From NCBI GenBank assembly GCA_002224055.1, contig AZLU01000211.1, forward strand, positions 1-56,031: a DNA stretch of 56,031 bases, written 5' to 3'. The notes beneath the pieces were generated by a model. That model did no database searches. It saw only the letters and a list, made by a program, of their open reading frames with translations, and was not told the origin of the DNA. This document shows, one piece after another, positions 1 through 12,070 of this stretch (positions are counted from its first letter, which is position 1; each line of letters begins with the position of its first letter). Position numbers and translations under genes: made by a program. The stretch comes from Pezizomycotina sp. ARF18 (Eukaryota > Ascomycota).

Positions 1-847
1 AAAAGGGCGAAAACCTAACCAAGAATATAAAAAAAATTATGGGCTTACTTACTTTGCGGTCCGATGCGATCTCGCTCTTTTGAAGACACCTATCAAGCTT
101 AAAGGAGGAATTCGTGGGTGTGTGACTCGAGAATCCCTCGCGGATGAGCTTGAGCTATCTTTTCATCCGATCAATAAGCGAATCTCGAATCTCAAAGTCG
201 AGCATTTCAACGGGAAGGGATCGAATCTGAGCGAAAACCCATGACGGGAAAGGCCCTTGCGAGCACGGATTTGGTCAACGGGATGAGAAATACACCCCAC
301 TAGCGGAGGGATACTACTGATGGGCGTGAAGGCATTGAGTGACATTCAGTAAGAATTAAAAGGTCAGCAATTGTGAAGAGATATGTGGAGTTGCATTTGT
401 CTAGAATAGGGAGGAAGCCCGGGCAGAGGTATCTTTTGACTCTTGCTTGTAACATTTTCATGTCTCCTACGTCAGCTCCAGCAAAATTATTTGAAATCCT
501 AGATGACAACCCGATCGTCGTGACTCCAGCTGGGATCGATCTTTGAGCCATTAGACGCATGTTTGTGTTTTTTTTTTTTTTTTTTGGTAGGAAGGGTATC
601 TGTCTTGTGGTTCCGTGGGTTTTCTAGACTTCTTTAGAAACGAAGAAATGAACGTTCTTGGAAAGTATGGAGTAAATAAGTAGTCCTTGATCGGTTCAAG
701 TTGTAGAGGTAAATAGCAAGTTCACGACGAAGTAATACCGAAAGTATGTGTGTAAGTTGTCCTCGTACCCAGCCTCAGTAATTAATTTTGGCCCTGCGGG
801 AAATAATAGAGACGTGCGAGACAAGTGTGTAGGTATTTTTTTATTTT

Positions 848-878
<31 letters not shown>

Positions 879-3800
879 TTATTATTTATTATTTATTTAT
901 TTATTATTTATTTATTATTTATTTATTTATTATTTATTTATTTATTTATTTATTATTTATTATTTATATTTAATTTATTTATTTTATTTTTAGTTACGGG
1001 TGTGGTATTTTTACGGAAATTAGGAAATTTTCCTGTTCCCTCGCTCCACATTGCTCTTTTATCAAAATCTTTACGCTGTCACTGATCCACCTTTTATTCA
1101 ACAACAACCGAACAACATCCAGCAACCAACATCGATTCTTCAAGTAAAAAACTGTGGAAAAGGGACAATAAAACAAAACTGCGATGAGGTGGAGAAAAGC
1201 GACAAAAGAAAACAAAAATGCATCGATGGGGAGTGGAGCAGGAAGTCAGATCTCGCTAACGTTCACCATCCTCTTGTAAGGGCAGCATCCACCGTCTGAT
1301 TTGATTTGAGAAAGGGGAGGGGCGGGGGTTTCTCTTATTCCTCAGGAGCAGAGTTTATTCCAATTGGCTCTGGAAGTTTAGTGAGAGGTGTTGGTCTTTG
1401 CTTTTTTCTCCTTCTCGTTTTTTTTTTTTTTAAAGAAAAGAAAGAAGGAAAGAAAGACAGGGAAAAAAAAAAAAACGAAAAAATAAAAGGTAATTGGCGC
1501 TGAAGCCTGCCTCATTATGGTACTTGTTCATCCGCAGTATAAACCAGTGAATCTTTTTGGGAGGGTCTGGCGAGACTAAATACTGACTTATTGATTTCCA
1601 TTTTGTCTGGCGTGCCTCGTATTTGCGATTTTAAATCAGCATGATTTACGGGTACGATGCTTGAACAAGGATGCTACAGAACCAGATATCTCTCTTTATT
1701 CTGTGCCGGTCCTTTAGTTTTCCTGACGCTTTAAGGTTACTTCAGACAGGCAGCTACGACGCCGCTGTTTTGCCGCGAGACCATACGGAAGGGTTCAGGC
1801 ACATGTCCTGAAAGTAAGTTCTCGGTGGGCAATTCGCAGGCAGGCAGCAAGTGAGATAGAAATTCTCTTATAGGTATTAGTGCTTTTGGGATGGCGTTCC
1901 GACTAGAAACGCTATCGCAATAATAACAATAATACTACCTACAGTGTAAGACTGAACGTGGGGGAAGCGATTTTTTTTTCCATTTCGGCTGCGACTCTGC
2001 GAGTGCTTTAAGCAGCTGCAAACGAGGGTATATAAGCAATAATAAGAATATCCTGCTGGGCCTGAGCCTTTTTTTCTTTTTTTCCCCCCCTCCTCCCACC
2101 TTCCCTTGTGCCAGAAAGAGTGTTATTGAAGAAGAATATTTCATTGCATTCTTCATAAGATGCAAAGCTATATGATTCTTCTGGACGGTAAGCGCGCCAA
2201 AAATCAACACGCCTTCTTTGGGCAAAGCACAGTATAGACCAGGTGACGTCGGAGAAGCTCGATTTGCTGTTCCCGCAGGGACAAAACGAACGAGGTATTT
2301 TCCCGAAACTTGATTTGGTCGGCCGCTAATTCCAGTTTTGAGTCCTGATGTTGTTCCCCGAAAACTTCTAAATATTCTTTTACTCTTCTTTTATCCCAAA
2401 AAAGAAAAACTGTCTATTTTATTCAATTAATCGGGTATTACGTCTTCGAGATGACACGACAATCCAATCCTATGACGACGATGGCAACCGCTCTTTGCAG
2501 GCTATATATTTGGAAGCAAAAATACTAGCGCCAACATTTTTTTGGGGAGACTGTCACGCTGAGGGTGCGTGACAGTAAGTAGTGGTTGGTCCCGGCCGGT
2601 GCCTTTACCCAGATCCAGCCAATAATCTCCTATCTCAACCACTAGTAAGGGACTAATTTATAACATGCAGGATCCAGAGACAAAAATACAGGCTACAGCT
2701 ACAGACGATACCGGCGATAGTTCGGCCCAGGAGTGGCGTCTTGTAAGTGCTTTGCTGGAAATTAATATGGTTTTTGTGTTCCTTTTTTTTATAGGGCTCT
2801 ACTTGTCTGCTCGAGATGTAGTATTACATCAACCCTGCTAGAAACACGGTAAAAAAGGGGTGCAGTGAATTATAGGTAGGGTGAAACAATCAGGGCAAAA
2901 AGACCAAGAGAGAAGAGATATACTCCAGATATAAAAGACGATAAGGGGAGAAACATGAAGATGCGACGTGATAACCCTCTTTATTTACAAAAAGATTCTG
3001 AGATGTTGCATGTTGGTGATCGAAGGACTAGTGAAAATATTCCAGGACTAATCTTCTGTGCAATCTGGCAAGACAATCCAAGTACACACTTATCTCCTTC
3101 TGATTTTTCTGGGGTTCTCAACGATATTCTCTGTTGTTTCTCGCTAACGCCATGGCTTATCCTCGCCTACTTGAGGCGCTTTTAGAAGAAATGCAATACA
3201 TCTGATGGCTACCAAGTAAATCCTAGTTACGAGATGGGGTATTCCAATTTTCAAGTGTAAAATTGTACTTTTACTTGTCGGGACTTGAACTGGCTAATTT
3301 TTTTTTGTTAATTTCTTGGTCACTTGCATATTGCCCTTGGGCCTTGAAGTTTGAATCCTCTCCGGTCGCCGAATAAAGAGTTACTTATACTTACCCAGGA
3401 ACCGGATGATAACCGCCACAAACTTGAAAAGAAAAAGGTGGCGGAATGTCTCATTGTCGTCACATTTTCCAGTTCCTGGGCTTCATCCGCCGCGGATTTT
3501 TTGGCAGAGCACAATCACTGCGGGTTAACCGTATCATCGGTATTTGGATCCCGATGTTCGAATAGTTCGGCTGACGATCAACCCTCACGCGTTGACAGAT
3601 ATCTATTGAGTGGTGGTGTCTACCCTTTCGTATTCCGGTATTCTTTTGGAATTTAGCTCCCTGAAAATCACGCGGATTAGATCTGAAGTGGGTCTTGCAA
3701 TCTTGTGCTTTCCTGTTAAAATAACTGCGCAACTTCATTCGCACAGCGTAGCGAGGTGATGAAGTCGACCCTGTCGGGGGTTAAGCTCTTCGCCGTCAAA

Positions 3801-4416
3801 ACCTCAACTATTCTCTCACGCTGATAAAGTTTTTGAGATGTGGAGTTAGACAATAAAAGAGCCATGTTGTCGGCATGTAGCCTATTCAGGTATTGTTCCA
3901 GACGATCTGTGATCAAATTACGGCCCTCAGAGTTCCTCGGGACTGTCTTTGACTCGACCCAACAGCAGGATCAGAAATGATCTTCTGCCTTTCTCGTACG
4001 TAGGTCGCCTTGCTCTTGACCACCAAAAAAAAAAAAAAAAAACGGCTTGAAAAGTTGGATTGCCAGATTGCAAACAAGAAAATTCCCCCACATTTTCGTT
4101 TCTAAAAGTATTCCTTTGTATTATTTCTCGCCTTACCTTCTTTGCTAGAAATATACAGAAGTACGTATTATACGTACAAACTGGAGCGAATATCTTCTAA
4201 CAGGCAATTAGATGATTTTTGTTTTTGTTACTGGATATTGATCGTGATGTTCGGAGCTTTTGGGAAATATCATAGAAACGATTCAAAACGTGCCTACTGA
4301 AATGATTGATTGATGCTGAGAAACATGACGGGCCAGATACTTCGATCAGTGGTGTACGGGCAAACAGCCGCACGTCAGCCATATCAGCATCCTGTTATGC
4401 ATTGCTCAGTACTTAC
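1..4416. other. Gene-poor stretch
   Basis: I find no gene that I can support here. The stretch holds a T/A-rich microsatellite (836-991), several poly-T and poly-A runs (about 570, 1420, 1465, 1970, 4025) and scattered open frames of 60-100 codons with no recognisable domain. Two places read slightly like coding sequence but were not accepted. Near 2668-2730 (+) a short ATG-initiated frame ends at a GTAAGT donor-like site and could continue after a TATAG acceptor near 2795. At 3716-3916 (-) a 66-codon frame has an amphipathic, Leu/Arg-rich character. Neither has a second line of support. Confidence 0.5.
836..991. repeat. (TTTA)n / (TTA)n microsatellite
   Basis: About 155 bases built almost only from TTTA units mixed with TTA units. 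The repeat opens two overlapping frames that translate to Ile/Tyr/Leu/Phe-only peptides; these are artefacts of the repeat and not genes. Confidence 0.95.
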
Positions 4417-4625
4417 AGATTGCGGGGTACGGTTTGGTTGGGTATCGTTACAGGCAGAGGTTCCGTGGAGCCACCACACAATTTTTGCTGTGGCTTAAAA
4501 TTTACAGGACGTAGATCATCCTGAGCTGCACGTCTAAACGTTGGAATCCTTTTATTGTCGTTTCTCTCGACAGGGGCAGGAATTTGAACCATATTATACA
4601 CACATTTCCTTTCAGCCGGATATTC
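4417..4625 (-). CDS. Possible internal exon of an unidentified gene
   Basis: On the minus strand an open frame without stops runs from an acceptor-like CTAG (4626-4629) to a GTAAGT donor (starting at 4416). Its translation looks coding: proline-spaced and mixed-charge, with stretches such as QIPAPVERNDNKRIPTF and QDDLRPVNFKPQQKLCGG. A possible next acceptor (TTTCTCAG) lies about 90 bases downstream on the same strand near 4316-4323. No family is recognised and no start or stop could be tied to it. The upstream minus-strand region (4650-4850) has two overlapping short open frames that could be an earlier exon with an indel. It could equally be chance. Confidence 0.28.
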
Positions 4626-5040
4626 CTAGATGCCGAAGTCATCCGTGAGTGTTGTTGTTGTATCCTTCTGTTGGTTTCAAGTTTGTAGCAAAATGTTTAT
4701 ATTATGCCAAAGTCTATCTTATCTCTTCGAGATTTTCCAAAGAGCTACATCGGATTGTTGCGCCGTATTTGACTGATAAACCGTTTTCGGTGCTCTTCCA
4801 GTGCTACAGATACCGCCGCTATTACCATTGCTTCTCTCCCATCTCAACGAAGCTTACATTAACAACTTACGTTTGAGTTTGGTGGCTATAATTGCTGCCC
4901 TTCTCCAATCTTTTATCCAAATAATTAAATAATGCTATATATGAACGACGTATAATTGAATCATTCACTATGAATAAGAACACGCGGCGATCGACTTGAA
5001 AGGAATATATCTAGCTGACTTTAAAAGGGGAGCGTGCGCG

Positions 5041-5056
5041 CCGCGGCCGCGGCCGC
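5041..5056. repeat. GC-only palindromic patch (two overlapping NotI sites)
   Basis: The 14-base palindrome at 5043-5056 contains two overlapping GCGGCCGC sites (5043-5050 and 5049-5056), preceded by GCGCG. It stands out in an otherwise AT-leaning spacer. No function can be assigned from sequence. Confidence 0.85.
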
Positions 5057-6119
5057 TGCTCTCTTGAATAGTATTGAAAATTCCCGCCAAATCATGCCCT
5101 TTTCACGCACGTGGTTGCCAGCTCTCACGCATGACGATAAATGAGCCTAGCCTCGCTAAGTATGGGGGCTGCCAAACTGCACATCCTTGAGACACTGAAA
5201 CGAAACAAGATGAATGGCTAACCAGAGAGTGTTACGAAAGGCAACTGCTGGTTTTATTTCTTTCTAGACTGGGCCTGTGCCTTTCGCTTTTTACAAATTG
5301 GGATTTCAATGCAGAAATCGCGCTTTCTCGTCCAGGACAGGTTGCTGGCCTCAGCTCCCTGAAATATCATCGTGGAGCGTCGATCGCACGGGATCAAGTA
5401 TGCACAACAGATATAATCCACCCAGTGATCTGTAACCTCCAATCTCCAACCTATACTGGAAACGACTGAGTTGCGTATACTTAAAAATCAAGGACCTTAA
5501 GCATCTGGATTTCAACCCAAGACATTTACATCTCTCTCGCCTGAAAGAGAAGAGAGCGGGAAAAAAAACATGAGGCAGGCGCGATAATAACATGCTAATT
5601 GGTCGTCGACACCTATAATATATAGACGATATATATCGAAGGAGAATATTTGAATAATAATAGTGCTGACATTAAGATACTTAGGATATAGGGAAAAAAC
5701 AACCGTTCTGACGGCGAAACAATTAGCAAAGCGCCGACTCCAAGATACATCATTAACTTTGTAAGGCGGCGATCCTCGACTAGATTCAACCCGGTACTGT
5801 CAACTACGCGCTATTTCGTCGCAAGCACAATTCAAAAAAAAAAAAAAAAGGTAAGTGCCATTCAAAAAAAAGGTGCTATTGTAGAATTAAAAAAGGGGGT
5901 TAAAACAGTGTTATATTGCTTATAACGCTGAAACAACTATAGCTAATAATACTTGCAATTATTTTCAGCTGCACACGACGAAAATTTAAGTACCGATCCA
6001 CACCTGTGAGCTGTGAACGCAGTAACAACCCGATTAACGGGAGAATAATACTGAGAAGCGTGTGAGTATTCTATTTTTTCTCCGACTTGCTAATTATTTT
6101 ATTATTCACGTCTTAGAAG

Positions 6120-6149
<30 letters not shown>
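6120..6149. repeat. 30-base poly-A tract
   Basis: Uninterrupted run of A. Similar long runs occur at 18743-18772, about 18877-18900, about 39031-39055 and 40861-40883 (A) and at about 17005-17027, 34438-34461, 40251-40276 and 54387-54410 (T). They are spread over the spacers on both strands. No flanking target-site duplication was found by eye, so retroposon tails are possible but not shown. Confidence 0.9.
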
Positions 6150-6151
<2 letters not shown>

Positions 6152-9100
6152 TGTTTCTAGCACAAAACTCGATAGCAGAAAGTACATTTTACGCCCCGAG
6201 ACAATTAGGGACCAAATATGACGATCTCTACCTCTTTCTGACTTGTTACTTCGACTGGAAGATTATTGACTTTGCACAATAACATCGCAGAGGAAATCAT
6301 TCTATCGAAGCTATTTTTATTTTTATTTTTTTCTCTTAGATCTCCCCAAATTTCCCCTGCATAACCTCTATAATCCCATCTACTTACAATACCTGTTCCA
6401 AAGGAGCACGAGGCAAGAATAGGATTGAAATGACTGAACAGGGTTGTTCCCTTTTTACTTTTTTCTTTATTATTGTTCTTATTAAGAAGCAAGAAAAAAG
6501 AGCTAATAACTTTGTGTTTCTGAAATCTATAAGGTAATTTTCTCCTTTTGTCGGATCAAAGGAAAATATCATACAGCAGAAAGAATGTCAGACGAAGGAT
6601 TATTTCCACTTTCCGTCCACTCTGCGGCGATTGATTCGATTGTTTATCTTCCTGTAGGGACCATGAAGGCGAAAAACCTCTCCTGTCGACCATGCCTCAC
6701 CCGATGTCATAGAGCCGGTTAATATTGCGAGCGAGAGTTTTAAAAGTTAACCTGCCGTGAGAAAGGCGTGGTAATATAGACGGGTATACAAAAGGGAGGG
6801 TATTTGAGTATATAGTCGAAAAGCAGTCATCCGAAAAGGAAAAATAATAAATAATTTAAATAAGTAAATAAAGAGAAAGGAAAAAGAAAAGAAAGAAAGA
6901 AAGAGAGAAGGAGAAAAAAAAAGAAAAAGAATAAAATACAATAAAAATAAAGGGAAAAGGAAAGCACAAAATTCTCCACAACCTAACTTATTAGTACGTA
7001 GTGCTAACGTTGAGCTTACAGGAAAATAAAAAAGAAGTGCACCCCACTTAACCCGAGAGAATAACTCTTGTAAGGGCAAAGGGTTAAAAGAAGAGAGAAG
7101 AAAAAAAAAAGAAAGAAAACACTTCACAGTATAAGTGCCGAGTCTGTTTATACTCGGAGGGAGACATATATTATATATATACTCGACAGAGACTTATGAG
7201 TCTCCAATTTCAAGAGATTTTGTTTTTTTCGTTTACGCGGTTCACGAATAAGGGAAAGAAAGATACCCAGTCGTCTTCAGAGACGAGTTAACAGAGTGGA
7301 AGGTCAAACAGTCCGATCTCGTCAAGGTTATATATCTTATTACATAAATTCTTCGCTTCCACGGTACGGCATTTCGTCGACGGTTTCTCGCGACTCCTTT
7401 TTTGGCTATTCAACAAACGATACTCGGAATATTCAGACCTTGCCTTCTAGTAGAACCCTTCCTTTTCCTCCCGAATATACTTCCATTTCGAGTCGGACTT
7501 ATATTTAGAGAACGACTATACACACTCCAATCAACCTTTAATACTATTGACATTGATAGGATACTTATTTGTAAGTTCCCTTAAAATCCATCATTCGAAT
7601 GGTCTTGTTTTTCTCCCTCTGTCTGCCCGACTATTCCTGGAAAAGTGTGCGAGTTTTTTTTTTTTTTTTTTGTTTTTTCCCTTCTTCCTGATTTTCGGTT
7701 CAGAATTCCTAACACTTTCGGGAGTTGATCCCCTCCTATGCGTATGTTAACAGGATACCTATGCAGCAGTACCGTACATCTATTAGCGCATTTGGGGGTT
7801 TGACAAGAAAATACTCCATCAGTGCACACTTACCTTATATACCTATATCCATGAGCACACGCATTGCATAGTTGAGGAATAAAAAAGAGAAAAGAAAAAA
7901 AGAATACATAATAATTGTGAAGGCAGCGACATCCTCCTTTTCCGTCTGGTTATACCCTGCTCGACCACTTCAAACGACCAAACGGGCTTCTCGTACGCAC
8001 CAGTAACATCTACCATCTCCTCTCCCTCTCCTCTCCCTCACTCGCAACGCAACACAAAGGCCCCCATCTTTTTGGCCTAGTTCCTTTTTCTTCCCCTTCC
8101 TTTCTTTCTCTTCCTTCTTTCTTTTTTATCATTTTTATTTTATTCTTCCCTCTCGCTCTGAAGTATATCCCTCCTCTTAATATCTTGTCCGAAACAATCC
8201 CCTCCTCCCCCACACACCTCAACCATCTTTGACTAAGAAATAAAACATACGAACTATACTTAACAATAAACATCAAACGCATAACGGGCAATTTAAGATA
8301 ACAATAATATATATATATATAATATATATATTGGAAGATAAGAATAATAGTATTATATTCTCTTGACCTTTAAATTATTCTTTATAATTAATTATAAATA
8401 TAAGAAAAGGATTTCATATATATCTTCGAAATTTTGCAATATAAAACGACTACCAACTTGCTCGGAGGAATGAAAAGACCGCACTATCACGGACTCGAAA
8501 CATACACGGTCGCTAGTAAGGGGGAAATATATTGATACAATATAGCCTAGGATTACTTTGGAATCGGATAAATTCCATCCTAGGAGGCGTCAGCAGGGAA
8601 TATCAAATATAATCGGTTTATATTTTATTTTATTTTTATTTTACTAGATTCTTCAGCATTTGCCTTCTTATTCTGCTTCCCTCTTTCTTTTCTTTCTTTC
8701 TTTTTTTCTTTTTTTAAAGAAAACAATCAGTATCCTTCTCTTCAGGTGCATTTCTCTTTCTCTTTCTCTTGACTAGGAAGGGAACTGAAAGGAATATTCA
8801 TATTCATACTTAACTACTCATCCTGCCACTGACGAATGATTCTATCCAGCGGCTCTTTTGTCTTTTCGGGAATTGTTAAAGAACCTACCTTCCCTTTCAA
8901 TACATTCTTCCATTTACTTCTCCATCTTCCAAGAAGAGAAGAACTGAAAAAAAGAGCTTTTCTTCATTCCCACATTAAATTTAAAGAAAGTAAAAATCAA
9001 AGGGGAATATACCTATATATTCTTAGAAAGTAAAAGCGAGAGAAGTAGATATAGATATATCCTTCCTCCCTCGCTACGTTACTATTTGCTCCCGATAGGC

Positions 9101-9340
9101 GTCGGGTCGTAACACCGCCGCCATTCTTTTCAACATTCCATTTGTTCAATCTTCCACGGAGAGACTCGCAGATGCAATTGTTATCACGGACACCGCCGTT
9201 GCCTTCGTCGACTTTGATTGTCAGTGGAGGGCGCTGGTCTCTTCGAGTAGGATATCGACCATATTCTATCGACTACGTGAGGGTCTCCCTGGTCTGTCAA
9301 CGTTCAACGAAAAGGGTTGTCGAGCTTTCTCTCCTCTCCC

Positions 9341-12070
9341 ATGTCAAGCCCGCCGAGGCCTATCGCGCATCACCAGCACCATGGGCATCCGTACCAGCAC
9401 AGCAGGAGCTTTCCGGTCAAGGCGGCCGCCGGCGCAGTCGCATATGATGGCGAATGGTTTGAACGATCCGTCGAGACAACCCGCCACATATCGACCCAGC
9501 CCCCCCTCTTTCTTCCCTGGATACCGACAGGCGTTACCACCTTTCGGCGCCGCGGATCCCGGTTAGGACCGCTTCCCTCGCAAACTCCAAGTGTTGATGG
9601 CATGGGCCATACTCCTTTTCTGGTACCACGGAACATTGCCTCCCCTCAGGGGGCAAGAAGGACCAAGTCTCATGTTGCCTCTGCGTGTGTTAATTGCAGA
9701 AGGCACACCTTGCTTGTGATGGTAAGTAAAGACAAAATATCTTTTTTTTGTTACCCCTCTCTTGTCCTGGTTTCTCTCGGTCCCATGTTCCCAGTTCTCT
9801 CAATGAGAACGGGCGGGAAAAGGGCTAGGGAGGAAGCATAGAGGGATTAGAAGAGAGAGACCATGTGTCTCTGTCGGGGAAGAGCTGAAAGAGGATTCCT
9901 CTTGATGTATCCTAAGTTTTTTTTTTTTGGTGAGGGTAGAGGGATGGGAGGGGACAAGAAGTACAAACTAGTCTTTCTCTTGATCTGTGAGGGTTACTTC
10001 GGGCCCTGGAGAGAGAACAAAATCTAGGCGAGAACGAAGAGAGGCGAAGGGGGTCTAAAGGGTGTCGTGTCAAAGGGCAGGATAAACCTAAGACGAAGCG
10101 AACTGCTTTCAAGGGAGCCTTGCTTTGCTGCTTTGCTGCTTTGCTGCTTTGCGTGCTGTTCGCGAAAAGGTCCATTGAATGAAGAAGCATTCAACGTTAT
10201 TTCAAACTAGGACGTACGGACTCTGAATTGTTCGGGATGAGCACCGACAAAATTTCTAGGACCGAGAGTCCAAATCCTGGGCAGATTTCGGTCAGACTTT
10301 GAAGGGAGGGAGGCCAACAGGACTTCCCTGGGAGGAGAAGAACAACTGCGAAGCTGGCTGGTTCAGTCTCCATGTTCCAAGGACATAACTTTCTTCTGAC
10401 CTTGAATAATTGCCTAGGGTCTCTCTTTTTTTTTTTTTTTTTTCAAATCGTTAGACAGTTGTTCTTTATGACTGTTTTTGTTTTGATTTGATTGAATTAC
10501 CATGAATCTAGAGAGGACTTTGCTTACCATTTGACTTCTACAGTGCGGCGCCCATGCCCGCGATGTGTTGGGCTAGGAAAACAGGTACGTTCTGATCCTC
10601 AATCCAAACATTCGCCCTGGTACAATTAAGGTTTGGTTTACTGACATTGGACATCTATCGGAAAAAGGATCTTGCAAGGATGTGCAACACAAGAAGAGAG
10701 GAAGGCCACGTTCGTGAAGAGCGACACAGTTTCGAAGTTGGGAATCACAACTCGCACCATGACCCTCGTGATCAAGGAGGCCGGACCCTAGGATGAATTC
10801 AAGGACTGGAGTACCACCGCCACGACCCAGAGTAACTCGGGCATCGCAGGTCCTCGCATTGTACCTTTACTCTATCCGGGCCACGTTCCCCCAAGATACG
10901 AGCCACCTCCTCGACCTTACTACGACGAGAGAACGGCCCCACGCGTCCAGCGTCACTGCACCGCCACCGCTGTCTTCTGGAACGGTCCTTCTCAGCATCG
11001 ACTTTGTCGTTGCAAGGTCAACAGAGGGTCTCCAGGACATGTTAGGCTACTCTGCGCAGGAATTGAACCGCGTCAAGAGCCTCTACGATCTGGTATCCCA
11101 TGCTGATCGCAAGAAGTTATACCAGCTGTACGAAACTTAAGGAGGACGTGAACGAAAGAGACCCAGCCTATGCCTCTTCGGTGTCTAACTCACCTCATTA
11201 CTACGACTACATGCAGAGCATTACGCCCGGCGAAGTGATGGATGCTACGAGCACTTTAGGGAGGTAGAAGAGGTGATGGACTTACGAAGATCGGACGGCA
11301 GGACGATCCGCACGAACGCGAGGATGAGCATAGGGAAAACAAGCGAGTACTTCGTCGTGCTCGTGCTTTCTGCCCTTTTGGATGCCAGTCGCCTTTACAA
11401 TATCGAAACTCACCTTCGTCGCCTTACCCTGCATCCAAGCGGGTCCAGTTACGCGCCGTCCCCGTCTTTGCACAGCTTGAGCCCTTCGCTGTTACGGTCT
11501 CAGTTACGTTGGGCCTCCATCGGCCGTTCTCAGCAACAGCCACCTCCAAGGCCGTACACTTCACATTCTGACGTCGCACCTGGCTCGTCTCCCTACCATC
11601 TATACCCCCTCTGCAGCCTATAAATTCGGCTGTAGGGCAAGTGGTGCTGATTCACGACAGATGACGCCGCGAGCGTTGCAGCTGAATCTTCTCTACCATC
11701 TTTGAGACAGTTTACAGCCACCAGCCCTGCAACTTCCGTCAGTTCGATTCCGATTGTTCCAAGGTCTCCCCACGCCGCAGCCCGCCTCACGAGCATCGCC
11801 AACCGTGGAACCCCATTCCGAATCGCATCCGATTGCAAGAGCCGCTCAACTTCCCTCTAGAGGAATACCCAGTGCATCACCAAACCAGAATGCAAATTTG
11901 AGCCCAAGGTGAGTCTGAAGGGCGCGGTTTGGGCATCCGGATCCGGAACCGCTGAAGACCTGCGCAAAAGAGAATGACGATCAAGATTCTCAAGATGAAG
12001 AGCCATCCAGAAAGCGTAGGCGGATTCGGGGTTGCCGAGATGCTTCATTAGTCTCTGCGGATAACAGTAC
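9341..12070 (+). CDS. Zn2Cys6 zinc-cluster transcription factor with PAS domain (frames broken)
   Basis: Likely a DNA-binding transcriptional regulator of the fungal binuclear zinc-cluster class with a central PAS domain, a layout shared with the AcuK/ERT1 type regulators of gluconeogenesis. The nearest relative cannot be fixed from sequence alone. The ATG at 9341 opens a Pro/His/Ser-rich N-terminus. The cluster C-x2-C-x6-C (9690-9720) is cut by an intron of about 822 bases (GTAAGT at 9722, CAG before 10544). Exon 2 gives C-x5-C-x2-C spacing up to GTACGT at 10585. Exon 3 (about 10668) supplies the sixth Cys and the basic linker QHKKRGRPR. The PAS-like region is at about 10985-11390 (GLQDMLGYSAQELNR, YYDYMQSITPGEVMDA, MDLRRSDGRTIRTNARMSIG). 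An acidic stretch followed by RKRRRIRG near 12000 may be a nuclear signal close to the C-terminus. The reading frame jumps at least six times; one clear case is a missing G at 9702-9703 inside the cluster. The stop position is uncertain. Confidence 0.75.
10123..10152. repeat. 8-base tandem repeat inside intron 1
   Basis: The unit CTTTGCTG is repeated three times head to tail (10123-10146), followed by a partial fourth copy. It lies inside the long first intron proposed for the zinc-cluster gene. Confidence 0.85.

Larger units (their letters stand above)
4626..9340. other. Gene-poor stretch upstream of the zinc-cluster gene
   Basis: No supportable gene. Notable contents are a GC-only palindromic patch (5041-5056), a 30-base poly-A (6120-6149), A-rich purine tracts at 6840-7120 and pyrimidine-rich tracts at 8020-8160 and 8680-8770. 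The C/T-rich tracts on the plus strand become frequent from about 7.9 kb up to 9.3 kb. This is the kind of sequence seen in fungal promoters and leaders, and it lies directly ahead of the transcription factor gene, so its last 1-1.5 kb may be promoter plus a long 5' leader. Open frames here are short and full of Lys/Phe homopolymer translation. Confidence 0.45.

Noticed and set aside
748-1085. Open frames translating to Ile/Tyr/Leu/Phe repeats
   Set aside because: They are the direct translation of the TTTA microsatellite and have no other coding evidence.
2668-2830. Mini-gene MQDPETKIQATATDDTGDSS with a possible downstream exon
   Set aside because: The peptide would be very short, the possible upstream intron would be only about 26 bases, and no family is recognised.
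3320-3370. T-loop-like GTTTGAATCC suggesting a tRNA
   Set aside because: No T-stem pairing, anticodon arm or acceptor stem could be built around it.
6120-6149. Poly-A as the tail of a SINE or LINE insertion
   Set aside because: No promoter boxes, coding remnant or flanking target duplication was found by eye; many similar runs occur without any element signature.
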